A stretch of DNA of 64,000 nucleotides from Streptomyces sp. NBC_01431. Lineage in GTDB: Bacteria; Actinomycetota; Actinomycetes; Streptomycetales; Streptomycetaceae. Within the stretch, counting starts at the first letter, position 1. Each line of letters begins with the position of its first letter. Shown in pieces: positions 27,770 through 36,603 of this stretch. Where the stretch lies: positions 7,502,001 to 7,566,000 of the forward strand of contig NZ_CP109496.1 of the NCBI RefSeq assembly GCF_036231355.1. The letters run 5' to 3'. The translations under genes and the position numbers were made by a program. The notes beneath the pieces are model-generated. The model saw only the letters and a program-made list of their open reading frames with translations. It did not search any database and had not been told where the DNA came from.

Positions 27770-29275
27770 TCAGGAATGCGGGAGAGGCTCATAGTCGAAC
27801 CAATCGAAGTGGGCGGTACCGGTCGCGGCGTACATGCCGATGACCCGGCCGGTGAAGCCGCCGGCCACCTCGGTGGAGAGGTGGCGCCCGTCGAGCACGG
27901 CGAGGGTGGTGAACGTGCCGTCCGGCTCCTCGAAGCCGAAGGAGAGGGCGTCCGGCCCGGTCCGCGCGTCTCGCGGGGGCGCGATCTCGACGCCGAGCAC
28001 CACCGCTCCCTCGGGCAACGGCCGGGAGGCGACCTCGGCGCGCAGCGAGCCGATGCGGGCGTACACCGTCACCTCGCCGGCGCCCGCCTCGATCTCGTAG
28101 TGGTGCTCCTCGTCCAGTCGGACGGCCAGGCCGCCGCGCCCGTCGGCGGGGTCGATCAGCGTGCGGGCGCGGCAGGCCAGGTGCTGCTGGCGTCGGCCGA
28201 CGAACACGACGTCGTTGTCGTCGAGAGAGGCGCCGGCGGCGCGGAGGGTCAGCCAGCCGGATGGTTCCTTCGTGGTGCAGAGCCGCTCCGGCCGCTCGCG
28301 CAGCGAGATCCAGCGGGGGTGCAGCTCGGCGTGGTCGAAGTCGTCCCGGACCGGGGCGGTGGGACCGGGGTGCAACGGCCAGGCGGGGGTGGGCAGTTCG
28401 GGGGAAAGGTCGCCGACGACCGGCCAGCCGTCCACCCACTCGACCGGCGCGAGGAAGGTCTCCCGGCCCAGTACGTGCCAGCCGGGGGTGCCGCCGCGCG
28501 GCCGTACGCCGAGCAACACCATCCACCAGGAGCCGTCGGGCGCCTGGACGAGGTCGGCGTGCCCGGTGTTCTGGATCGGGCGGGGGGTGCCGCGATGGGT
28601 CAGGATCGGGTTGGCCGGGCACGGCTCGAACGGGCCGGAGGGCGTGCGGCCGCGGGCGATGGACACGCCGTGACCGCGTTCGGTGCCGCCCTCGGCGATG
28701 AGCAGGTACCAGTACCCGCCGATCCGGTACAGGTGCGGGGCCTCGGGTGCCAGGGCGCCGGGGGTGCCGGACCAGAGCGAGTGCGGCTCGCTGAAGGTCT
28801 CGCCGGTGTGTGGGTCGATGCGGACCTGTGAGACTCCGGCGACGGTGCACCAGCAGGTGCCATCCTCGTCCCAGGCGAGGTCCGGGTCGATGCCGGGGAC
28901 TCCGGGCAGCCGGACCGGGTCGGACCACGGGCCGGCCGGGTCGGTGGCGGTGAAGAGCATGTTGCCGCTGTCGCTGACGTTGGTGACGATCAGCCAGAAG
29001 CGGTCGTCGTGGTGGCGCAGGGTGGGGGCGTAGATTCCGGCGGAGGAGGACATGCCGCGAGGGAGGTGCAGCTGGCTCGTCCGGTCAAGGGCGTTGCCGA
29101 TCTGCGTCCAGTTCACCAGGTCGCGGCTGTGGAAGACGGGGATGCCGGGGAAGTACTCGAAGCTGGAGCAGACGAGGTAGTAGTCGTCGCCCGCGCGGCA
29201 GACGCTGGGGTCGGGATGGAAGCCGGGGATCACCGGGTTGGGGACGGTGGCGCCCTGCTGGGACTGATCTGACAC
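27770..29275 (-). CDS. GH43 beta-xylosidase/arabinofuranosidase, cytoplasmic
   Basis: 501 aa from the GTG at 29275, with AAAGGAA nine bases upstream; upstream in-frame codons translate the CBM2 remnant region. No signal peptide. The five-blade propeller has base Asp22 in GFHPDPS, Asp130 in GIDPDLAW and acid Glu178 in LAPEAPHLY. Residues about 310-501 form the concanavalin-like C-terminal domain (DUF1349 type) of the GH43_11/12 group. Such enzymes release xylose or arabinose from short oligosaccharides. The stop lies 46 bases before the GH5 start, so the two may share a transcript. Confidence 0.9.
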   Translation of the reverse strand: MSDQSQQGATVPNPVIPGFHPDPSVCRAGDDYYLVCSSFEYFPGIPVFHSRDLVNWTQIGNALDRTSQLHLPRGMSSSAGIYAPTLRHHDDRFWLIVTNVSDSGNMLFTATDPAGPWSDPVRLPGVPGIDPDLAWDEDGTCWCTVAGVSQVRIDPHTGETFSEPHSLWSGTPGALAPEAPHLYRIGGYWYLLIAEGGTERGHGVSIARGRTPSGPFEPCPANPILTHRGTPRPIQNTGHADLVQAPDGSWWMVLLGVRPRGGTPGWHVLGRETFLAPVEWVDGWPVVGDLSPELPTPAWPLHPGPTAPVRDDFDHAELHPRWISLRERPERLCTTKEPSGWLTLRAAGASLDDNDVVFVGRRQQHLACRARTLIDPADGRGGLAVRLDEEHHYEIEAGAGEVTVYARIGSLRAEVASRPLPEGAVVLGVEIAPPRDARTGPDALSFGFEEPDGTFTTLAVLDGRHLSTEVAGGFTGRVIGMYAATGTAHFDWFDYEPLPHS

Positions 29276-29306
29276 GTGGTCAGTTCCTTTCCGTACGTGT
29301 TCGGGG

Positions 29307-29343
29307 GCGGTGCCCCGGACCGTTGGAGCGTCCGGGGCACCGC
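29307..29343 (-). terminator. Strong hairpin after the arabinofuranosidase-like gene
   Basis: Perfect 14-bp stem GCGGTGCCCCGGAC (29307-29320) with GTCCGGGGCACCGC (29330-29343), loop 9 bases, 11 bases past the expected end of the CBM2. It isolates the GH43 gene from the upstream gene. Confidence 0.78.
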
Positions 29344-29354
29344 TTCGTGGTGGC

Positions 29355-29664
29355 TCAGCCGATCGCGCAGGACGCGCCGTTGACCCAGAAGGCGGATGGA
29401 TTGGCGTCACTCCTGGGCCAGGTGGCCTTGAAGCCCCACTGGACGCTTCCGCCGGGCGGCACGGTGGCGTTGAAGGACGCAGTCCCCGGCGTTGATGCTC
29501 GGGCCGCTCTGCGACACCGAGGTGTTCCAGCTGTTGGTGATGGTGGTGTCGCCGGGGAAGTCGAAGCCGAGGTCCCAGCCGTTGACCTGACCGAGGTTGT
29601 TGGTGACGACGGTGACGGTGCCGATCAGGCCGCCGAGCCACTCGTTCTTGTTGTAGACGACCCG
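29355..29664 (-). pseudogene. CBM2 module cut off from the arabinofuranosidase-like gene
   Basis: Directly after the upstream stop the frame reads RVVYNKNEWLGGLIGTV and SWNTSVSQSGPSINAG, a CBM2 whose first Cys codon is the TGA at 29665-29667. One extra base in the run at 29484-29487 then breaks the frame; dropping it restores TASFNATVPPGGSVQWGFKA and the normal ending VNGASCAIG-stop at 29355. With TGA read as Cys and one base removed the module is complete, so damage is recent or due to sequencing. Confidence 0.82.
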
Positions 29665-31095
29665 TCAGCTCGCGCTGGTCGGGTGCATCTGGACGACCGT
29701 GATGCCGTAGGCGGGCACGGTCTGGGTGGTCGGGCTGCCGCTCTGGGCCGTGCTGATCGAGTGGCCGTTCTTCAGGTAGGAGTGGACGGTCGGGGTGGTG
29801 GAGGACAGGGTGAACCCGGTGTAGGCGAGGTTCACCGTGGCGGCGTTGTTCGGGTCCTTGTTGATCAACATGACGTCCACGTCGCCGTTGGCGCGGCGGA
29901 CGGCGTGCGAGGAGAGCAGTGAGGACGAGCTCCCCGCCTTGACCAGCGTGTCACCGGGCGCGCCGAGCTTGGTGATCATCTGGGTGCCGTAATAGGCGGG
30001 GAAGGGGGTGTTCAGGGCCGGCTCGCAGGAGGCGCCGCCGGAGAGCATTCCGTAGTCGTTGTACTCGGTGGCGCCCTCGACGGTGCTCAGGTTGGAGCAG
30101 TCGGTGCCGTTGCGCAGGGCCCACCAGTCCACGTTGAACGCGCCGTTCTCCATCCAGGTGAGGTACTCGTCCGGGGCGAACAGGCCATTCGGGGAGGTGG
30201 TCCGGTAGTTGGTGGCGTTGGCCTCGGTCACCGCGATGCCGACGTTGGGGGCGTTGGTCCCGGCGTACTGGTTGATCAGTGAGCGCACGGTGCCCGCGGT
30301 GCCCGGGACCTCGGCCGGCTTGGTGAGCAGGTCGGCCGGGCTGGTGCTGCCGGGGTAGGTGTGCACGATCGCGTAGTCGATCTTTGAGCCGGCGATCGAC
30401 AGGACGGTGTGGTTCCAGTCCATCGTGTCGCCCGGCCCCACGATGCCGTCCGGCCAGCCGCCGGGGGTGGTCAGCACGGCGCCGATCTTGATGTTGGGGT
30501 CGACCGCCTTCATCGCCGAGATGTACTTCACCAGGTTGGTCGCGTAGGTCGTGGCGCTGTGGCTGCTGTGGTTGTCGGTCTCCCAGGCGCCGCCGTACTC
30601 GCCGTTGCCGTAGACCTCGTTGCCGACCTCCCAGTACTTGACGCCGTAGCCCTTGGTGACGTTCGCGTACCGCACCCAGTCGGCGGCCTCCTGGGGCGTG
30701 CCGGAGCCGTAGTTGGCGGTGATGACCGGCTGCGCGCCTGCGGTACGCATGGTGCCCATGAAGGCGTCGAAGCCGGTGTTCGGGGCGACGTAGCGGCCAC
30801 CCTCGGCGGTGCCGGTCTGCCAGTGGTAGATGTCGGCGTAGCTGCCGCCGGGGTAGCGGACGGCGCCCATGCCGGCGGCGCCGAGCAGACCGGGGGTGGC
30901 GGAGGAGTTCATCGTGCCGTCATAGACCGCGACGTTGGCTCCGACGCCGGTGGCGGGGATGGTGGCGAGCTGCAGGGCGGCGTCCACCGACACCGACACG
31001 GAGCTTGCGGCGGCGGGCGCGCCGGTGAGCGCGAGCGACAGAGCCGCCACGGCGGCAATGACGCGTTCACGACAGGGAGAGGTTGACCATCTCAT
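29665..31095 (-). CDS. Secreted clan-A glycosidase, alpha-L-arabinofuranosidase-like
   Basis: 476 aa; the ATG at 31095 has GGAGGG upstream, while the frame opening at 31551 is unconserved. Signal peptide 1-30. The TIM-barrel part has MRYPGGSYADIYHW-like VRYPGGSYADIYHWQTGT, YWEVGNEVYGNGEYGG with the probable acid/base Glu160, and IAVTEANATNY with a probable nucleophile Glu. A beta domain ends at TTQTVPAYGITVVQMHP. Streptomyces homologues are usually named cellulose-binding protein or alpha-L-arabinofuranosidase; the exact GH family is uncertain (GH51-like). It probably acts outside the cell on hemicellulose. Its C-terminal CBM2 is separated by a TGA. Confidence 0.75.
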   Translation of the reverse strand: MRWSTSPCRERVIAAVAALSLALTGAPAAASSVSVSVDAALQLATIPATGVGANVAVYDGTMNSSATPGLLGAAGMGAVRYPGGSYADIYHWQTGTAEGGRYVAPNTGFDAFMGTMRTAGAQPVITANYGSGTPQEAADWVRYANVTKGYGVKYWEVGNEVYGNGEYGGAWETDNHSSHSATTYATNLVKYISAMKAVDPNIKIGAVLTTPGGWPDGIVGPGDTMDWNHTVLSIAGSKIDYAIVHTYPGSTSPADLLTKPAEVPGTAGTVRSLINQYAGTNAPNVGIAVTEANATNYRTTSPNGLFAPDEYLTWMENGAFNVDWWALRNGTDCSNLSTVEGATEYNDYGMLSGGASCEPALNTPFPAYYGTQMITKLGAPGDTLVKAGSSSSLLSSHAVRRANGDVDVMLINKDPNNAATVNLAYTGFTLSSTTPTVHSYLKNGHSISTAQSGSPTTQTVPAYGITVVQMHPTSAS

Positions 31096-31262
31096 GCGTC
31101 CCTCCAGGGTGGGGGCGGGGGTGCTCGGGCGGGGATTCGAACTCCAACGATCTGGATGGCGGACCCGGCGCGGCTGCGTGGGGATCGGGCCCGGACATGA
31201 AGCGTGTCTGCGTACGGCTGACGGCCCGCGCGGCGGAGCACGCGCGGTCGCAGGGCGCATCG

Positions 31263-33407
31263 TCAACTCCCCTTTTGAGACCGGCTGTTGAGGTGTAGCA
31301 GGACGGCGGTCGGTGCCGCGGGGAGGGTCAGGGTGAGGTCGGCGGTGTCCGGGTGCCAGAGGGTGACGGCCTCGCTGGAGGCCGGGTAGAGCACGTCGGC
31401 GCGGACGTCGGAGCCGAGCAGATGGGGCAGCCGCAGGCTCGCCGTGGGCTCCGCGCCAGGGCGGCGCCAAGCGGTGACGTACGTCCCGCCCGGGGCTCGC
31501 AGGCCCAGCGCGATCCACGGGTCCTCCCAGCCGGGAAGGCCGAGCGGCCACACGGGCAGCGCCTCGGGAAGGTCGGCGCGGATGGACTTGTACACGGCCA
31601 CGGCCTCGTGAACCAACTCCCTTGCCTCAGGGGCGAGTTCGGCGACCCGTCCGGAGAGGTGGATGCGGCCGAGGAGCGCGTTGGCCATGGTGAGGGCGAC
31701 CTCGTCGAGGGTGTCCTCGGGCTGTGGATACGCCCACACGGCGCCCTGTTCGGGCGTGACGGCGGTGGGCGCCGCCGCGGCGATGGGCGGGTAGAGCAGC
31801 AGATCCTGCTGGTCGCTGGTGGACTGCAACTGGAGCCGGGAGAGCAGGGCGTGGTCCATCCGCATGCCGCCGGAGGCGCAGTTCTCGATCACGAGGTCCG
31901 GGTGCCGGTCCAGGATGCCGTCGAGCCAGTCGAGTTGGGCCCGGTTGTGGCCTAACAGGCCCGCGGCCGGGGCCTCTGTGGGGTGGCTGCTGGTGCCGGA
32001 GCCCGGGTCGGTGTTGTGGTCGAGCTTGAGGTAGCCGACGCCCCATTCATCGACCAGGCGGTCCACCACAGCGTCCAGGTGGGCGCGGGCGGCGGGATGG
32101 CGCAGGTCCAGGTGGTAGCGGCCGCCGCCCTCCTCGACGCGCGACCCGGCGCGGCAAAAGAACGCCTCCTTCGGCAGGGACTTGGCCACCGGACTGGACA
32201 CCCCCACCGCCTCCGGCTCCAGCCACAGACCAGGCACCATCCCCAACTCCCGGATGTGGTGCAGGACTTCATGAATCCCGTCCGGCCCGGGGAAGCGCCA
32301 GGTGGAGGGTTCCCATGCTCCTACGGTGCTCCACCAGCCGCCGTCCGCGTCGTCGTACCAGCCGGCGTCGATGACGAAGTACTCCGCGCCGGCCTCGGCG
32401 GCGGCGTCGATCAGGGGCAGCAGCTTGGCCGTGGTGGGGTCGCCCATCAGGCAGTTCATGTAGTCGTTGAAGACGACCGGCAGCCGACGGTGGTCGGGAT
32501 GCGGGCGTCGGGTGGCCCGGCGGTAGCGGGTGAGGGCGGCGAAAGCACCGTCCGGGCCGCCGTCCGCGGCGAGCGCGAGGGCCACGGGCACGGTGCGGAA
32601 CTCGGCCCCGGGCTCCAAGGGTTGGCGCCAGCCGTGGTCGGCGTTGTTGGGTCCGTACAACGCCGTGTACGCCGTCTCGTCGCGGACACCACACTCCCAG
32701 CGCCAGCCTCCGCCGTTGTGTTCGATCTGCCAGAGCCAGGTACGGCCGGACACGCGGTCCGTCAGGCCGCCCATCGGCAGGTGACCGCAGCTGGACCACA
32801 CGCCCTGTCCGGCCACGACGTGGGTATTCCGGCCGGCGAGGTAGTGGAAGCGGCCGTTGCGGGCGGGCGAGGACACCCGAAGTGGCCTGTGCTGCCAACG
32901 GCATTCGGCGAGCCAGTCGTTCTCCGCCCACAGCAGGTCGGCGCTGTCCAGAGCAGCCAGGTCACCCCCGGTGAGGCAGCCCGCCACGAGCGAGCCGACC
33001 GACTCCAGGTGGAGCGTCGCCGCCCCCTCGTTGCGCAGCACCACCTCGCTGCGCAGCACCGGCAGGCCGTCCGGGGACCGGTAGACCGCCTCGGCCGTCA
33101 GACCGGTCTCCGGCTCGTGGAGCTCGACGGTGAGCACGTGCCAGTCGCCGTCCCGGGTCGCGCGGTGGGAGCGGTGGCGCAGCCGCGAGCCGAGGGCGGT
33201 GTCGATGAGGTGCCGGCCCGACCAGTGGCGGCCGAGGCCTGCGGTCGTCACCTCCACCAGCGGCAGCGGTGCGCCGGGGCGCGGGTCGGTGCCCCTCTCG
33301 CCGGGCGTGCCGATGCGGACCAGGCGGGGGGTGCCGTGCTCGCCCAGGCCGATTTCCAGCTCCAGGGCGTGGTGGCCCCAGCGGATCGTCTCGTGTGGGT
33401 CGGGCAT
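31263..33407 (-). CDS. GH36 alpha-galactosidase
   Basis: 714 aa from the ATG at 33407, with GAGGAAAG upstream. No signal peptide. An N-terminal beta-supersandwich (about 1-320) precedes the barrel: FVIDAGWYDDADGGWWSTVG, GLWLEPEAVG, nucleophile Asp463 in GYLKLDHNTD, ENCASGGMRMD, and acid/base Asp in STSDQQD. It would remove alpha-galactosyl units from imported oligosaccharides such as raffinose-type sugars or galactomannan fragments. It follows the GH42 gene by 43 bases in the LacI-headed leftward unit. Confidence 0.92.
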   Translation of the reverse strand: MPDPHETIRWGHHALELEIGLGEHGTPRLVRIGTPGERGTDPRPGAPLPLVEVTTAGLGRHWSGRHLIDTALGSRLRHRSHRATRDGDWHVLTVELHEPETGLTAEAVYRSPDGLPVLRSEVVLRNEGAATLHLESVGSLVAGCLTGGDLAALDSADLLWAENDWLAECRWQHRPLRVSSPARNGRFHYLAGRNTHVVAGQGVWSSCGHLPMGGLTDRVSGRTWLWQIEHNGGGWRWECGVRDETAYTALYGPNNADHGWRQPLEPGAEFRTVPVALALAADGGPDGAFAALTRYRRATRRPHPDHRRLPVVFNDYMNCLMGDPTTAKLLPLIDAAAEAGAEYFVIDAGWYDDADGGWWSTVGAWEPSTWRFPGPDGIHEVLHHIRELGMVPGLWLEPEAVGVSSPVAKSLPKEAFFCRAGSRVEEGGGRYHLDLRHPAARAHLDAVVDRLVDEWGVGYLKLDHNTDPGSGTSSHPTEAPAAGLLGHNRAQLDWLDGILDRHPDLVIENCASGGMRMDHALLSRLQLQSTSDQQDLLLYPPIAAAAPTAVTPEQGAVWAYPQPEDTLDEVALTMANALLGRIHLSGRVAELAPEARELVHEAVAVYKSIRADLPEALPVWPLGLPGWEDPWIALGLRAPGGTYVTAWRRPGAEPTASLRLPHLLGSDVRADVLYPASSEAVTLWHPDTADLTLTLPAAPTAVLLHLNSRSQKGS

Positions 33408-33450
33408 GGTGGCTTTCCTCGATGGGGGCGGGGAAGACGTGGGGGAGCGT

Positions 33451-35436
33451 TCAGTTCGAACGCAGTACCGCGCAGCCGCCGGGCGGCAGTTGGTGTACGG
33501 GCCGGTCCGTGAGCAGGTCGTGGCCGGACCGCGGCAGTGGTACGGCCTCGGAGCGGTGGTTGAGCAGCACCTGCCAGCCCCGGCCGTCCGGGGCGTGGCG
33601 GGTGACGGCTTCGACCCCCTGCGGCAGGCCCGGCAACTCCGGGGCCGCGCCGGACTCCGTGAGCAGTCGGCCGACCAGGGCGGCGTAACCGGCGTCGTCA
33701 AGACGGGTGGAGAGGTACCAGCCGTGGCCGGAGCCGAAGTCGTGGCGGGTGAGCGCCGGGCTGCCGGCGAGCATGCCGTGGGTGTACGCGGCGAGCGCCT
33801 CGGCGCCCTCGGTGCGCAGGGACTCGCTCCAGGAGGTCGCGGTCGAGCCGTCGGAGAGGACGACCTCCTCGTCCTTCCGCAAGGGGCGGTACTCCTCGAC
33901 CCGGATGCCCAGCGCCTCCCGCAGCGCTGCGGCCGGGTAGCCGCCGAGCCGGGAGTGGAGGCGCTCGTCGGTCACGCCGCTGAAGGGCTGGACGAGCAGG
34001 GTGCCGACGGTGGCGACGTAGCGGCGCAGGTTCTCGGCACCCGCGTCGCTGAGCAGGAACAGGGCCGGAGCGAGGATCAGCCGGTAGCGGCTCAGGTCGT
34101 GTTCGGGGTGGGCGAAGTCGACCGTGGCACCGGCGTCCCACAGCGCCCGGTGGGCGCGGCGCAGCGTGGCGTGGTAGTCGAGTTCGGCCGAGGGGAGTCC
34201 GTCGAACTGCATCGCCCACCAGGCGTCGGAGTCGTGCAGGACGGCGACCTCCGCCCGGACGGTGGATCCGGCGAGTTCACCGAGTCGGGCGACGGCCTCT
34301 CCGGCCTCCGTGACCTCGCGGAAGGTGCGGCTGTCCGGCCCGGCGTGCGGGACCATCGCCGAGTGCCACTGCTCGGCGCCGGCCCGGGACTGGCGCCACT
34401 GGAAGAAGAGCGCGCCCTCCGAGCCGCGGGCGATGTGGCCGAGGGTGTGCCGCAGGATGTCGCCCGGCTCCTTGCCGAGGACGCGGTCACCGGCGTAGAC
34501 GGTGTTGGTGCCCTGCTCCATCAGCAGCCAGGGCGCGCCGCCGCCGAAGGAGCGGGCCCGGTCGGCGCCGAAGGCGGTGTCGGCGGCGGCGTCGACGCCC
34601 GGCGCGGCGGGGTAGTGGTCGACGGCGACCAGGTCGACCTCGCGGCCGAATGCCCACAGGTCCAGGTTCTGGTAGGAGGGCAGCATGAGGTTGGTGGTCA
34701 CCGGGCGGTCGCTGTGGGCGCGGATCGCGTCGCGCTGCTCGCGGTAGGCGGCGAGCGTCTCGTCGGACCAGTAGCGGCTGAAGTCCAGGGCCTGGCCGGG
34801 GTTGCGGTGCCACTGGCTGGCGCGGGGCGGCAGGATCTGCTCCCAGGAGGTGTAGCGCTGGCTCCAGAATGCCGTCCCCCAGGCCTCGTTGAGGGTGTCG
34901 AGCGAGCCGTGGCGGGCGCGCAGCCAGACCCGGAAGGCGGCCGCGGTGTGATCGCACCAGCAGAGGGTCGCGTACTCATTGTGTACGTGCCACAGGGCGA
35001 GCGCCGGATGGTCGCCGTAGCGTTCGGCGAGTGCGCCGGCGATGCGCCGGGCGGCCCGGCGGTAGGCGGGGGCGGCGAGGCAGTAGGTGTCCCGGCTGCC
35101 GTGGGTCAGTCGGACGCCGTCGCGGCCGACCGGCAGGGCGTCCGGGTGGGCCAGGGTGAACCAGGGGGGCGGGGAGGCGGTCGGGGTGGCCAGGTCGACG
35201 GCGACCCCGTTCGCGTGCAGGCGGTCGAGGTGGGAGTCGAGCCAGCCGAAGTCGTAGCGGCCTTCCTCGGGCTCCAGCAGGGCCCAGGAGAAGACACCGA
35301 CGGTGGCGAGGTTGACCCGCGCCCGACGCATCAGTTCGTCGTCCTGCTTCCACACTTCCGCGTCCCACTGCTCGGGGTTGTAGTCCCCGCCGAAGGCGAG
35401 GCCGCCGAGGCGGTCGGTGAGCCGGCGCAAGTCCAT
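33451..35436 (-). CDS. GH42 beta-galactosidase
   Basis: 661 aa from the ATG at 35436 (GAAGGGCGG upstream). Cytoplasmic. The barrel starts LAFGGDYNPEQWDAEVW; acid/base Glu154 is in HVHNEYA and nucleophile Glu307 in LLMEQGTN, followed by the trimerisation domain (LHDSDAWWAMQ) and a small C-terminal sandwich. It sits 26 bases after the LacI gene. In xyloglucan breakdown such an enzyme would remove the beta-1,2-galactose on xylosyl side chains. It is intact, unlike the GH42 copy at 23788. Confidence 0.93.
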   Translation of the reverse strand: MDLRRLTDRLGGLAFGGDYNPEQWDAEVWKQDDELMRRARVNLATVGVFSWALLEPEEGRYDFGWLDSHLDRLHANGVAVDLATPTASPPPWFTLAHPDALPVGRDGVRLTHGSRDTYCLAAPAYRRAARRIAGALAERYGDHPALALWHVHNEYATLCWCDHTAAAFRVWLRARHGSLDTLNEAWGTAFWSQRYTSWEQILPPRASQWHRNPGQALDFSRYWSDETLAAYREQRDAIRAHSDRPVTTNLMLPSYQNLDLWAFGREVDLVAVDHYPAAPGVDAAADTAFGADRARSFGGGAPWLLMEQGTNTVYAGDRVLGKEPGDILRHTLGHIARGSEGALFFQWRQSRAGAEQWHSAMVPHAGPDSRTFREVTEAGEAVARLGELAGSTVRAEVAVLHDSDAWWAMQFDGLPSAELDYHATLRRAHRALWDAGATVDFAHPEHDLSRYRLILAPALFLLSDAGAENLRRYVATVGTLLVQPFSGVTDERLHSRLGGYPAAALREALGIRVEEYRPLRKDEEVVLSDGSTATSWSESLRTEGAEALAAYTHGMLAGSPALTRHDFGSGHGWYLSTRLDDAGYAALVGRLLTESGAAPELPGLPQGVEAVTRHAPDGRGWQVLLNHRSEAVPLPRSGHDLLTDRPVHQLPPGGCAVLRSN

Positions 35437-35462
35437 CTGGGAACCGCCCTTCGGTCGTGGTG

Positions 35463-36491
35463 TCAACTGCGGCGCGGAGCCGGTGCGGTGCTTTCGCGGA
35501 CCACCAGTTCCGGTGCCATCAGGACGAGTTGGTCCTGCGGCTCCTCGCCTGCGGCGGCCGCGCCGATCCTTGCCATGACCTGATCGACGGCGACCTGCCC
35601 GAGGTCCTTCTTCGGACCGGTCACGGAGGTGAGCCGGGGCGAGTGCTGCTCCGCGAGCGGATCGGGGCAGATGGCAATGACGGAGGCGTCCTCCGGCACG
35701 GTCCGTCCGCTGGCGCGCAGCAGGCTGAGCAGCGGGCCGATCGCGGTCTCGTTCTGCACGACGAACCCGGTGGTGTCCGGCCGGTCCGCGAGGATGCGGG
35801 CCAGGGTGCCGGCCGTGCTCTCGTAGGTACCCTCGCAGGGGCGGTGGAGGAAGCGCAGGTCCCGCTGCTCGGCGCGGCCGCGGAAGCCCTTCAGGGTGCG
35901 CTCGGCGTAGCCGGCGTGCCTGCGGTAGACGCCGCTGCTGTAGCCGATGAAGGCGATGTCGCGGTGACCGAGGTCGGCCAGGTGGTCGGCGCAGAGCGCG
36001 CCCGCAGTGGCGAAGTCGTGGTCGACGCACGAGAGTCCGGCTGGGGCGTCGGGCAGGCCGATGAGTGCGGCCGGGATCTCCTGGGCCCGCAGGACCGGGA
36101 TGCGGTCGTCGTCCAGCCGGACGTCCATCAGGATGACTCCGTCCGCCAGTCCGGTGGCGGCGACCCGGCGGACCCCTTCGGGTCCTTCGTCGTTGGTGAG
36201 CAGCAGGACGTCGTAGCCGTGTTCGCGGGCGGCCACGGTGACGGCGATGGCGATCTCCATCATCGTGGGCACGTGGACCTCGGGGTGGAGCGGCACCACC
36301 AACGCGATGATGTGCGAACGCTTGCCGGCCAGAGCTCGGGCACCCGCGTTGGGGTGGTAGCCGAGGTCCGTGATGGCCCGTTCGATACGGACCCTGGTCT
36401 CGTCGGAGATCGATCGCTTGCCACTGAGGGCGTAGCTGACCGTGCTCGACGAGACGCCGGCGTGCCTGGCCACATCGGCGAGTGTCACCAT
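35463..36491 (-). CDS. LacI-family transcriptional regulator of the oligosaccharide locus
   Basis: 342 aa; the ATG at 36491 has GAAGGAAG upstream. Helix-turn-helix at residues 3-23 (TLADVARHAGVSSSTVSYAL), hinge helix YHPNAGARALAG, then a sugar-binding domain typical of LacI/GalR proteins. It lies between the LplABC-type transporter and the GH42-GH36 genes, behind a strong hairpin. The likely targets are the two TCGAAGCGCTT palindromes in the 40.2-40.4 kb divergent promoter, and perhaps 1037-1050. Confidence 0.88.
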   Translation of the reverse strand: MVTLADVARHAGVSSSTVSYALSGKRSISDETRVRIERAITDLGYHPNAGARALAGKRSHIIALVVPLHPEVHVPTMMEIAIAVTVAAREHGYDVLLLTNDEGPEGVRRVAATGLADGVILMDVRLDDDRIPVLRAQEIPAALIGLPDAPAGLSCVDHDFATAGALCADHLADLGHRDIAFIGYSSGVYRRHAGYAERTLKGFRGRAEQRDLRFLHRPCEGTYESTAGTLARILADRPDTTGFVVQNETAIGPLLSLLRASGRTVPEDASVIAICPDPLAEQHSPRLTSVTGPKKDLGQVAVDQVMARIGAAAAGEEPQDQLVLMAPELVVRESTAPAPRRS

Positions 36492-36521
36492 CGCTCTTCT
36501 TCCTTCGTGTCGGTTTCGGTG

Positions 36522-36570
36522 GGGAGCGGTCCCGGTCGTGCAGCGGGGAGGTTTGCCCGGGACCGCTCCC
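36522..36570 (-). terminator. Hairpin between the permease and lacI genes
   Basis: Perfect 14-bp stem GGGAGCGGTCCCGG (36522-36535) with CCGGGACCGCTCCC (36557-36570), loop 21 bases, 34 bases after the permease stop. It should end or attenuate the transporter transcript. Confidence 0.75.
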
Positions 36571-36603
36571 GGTCCGTGGGGCCTCGGGTCCGGCGCGGAG
36601 GGC

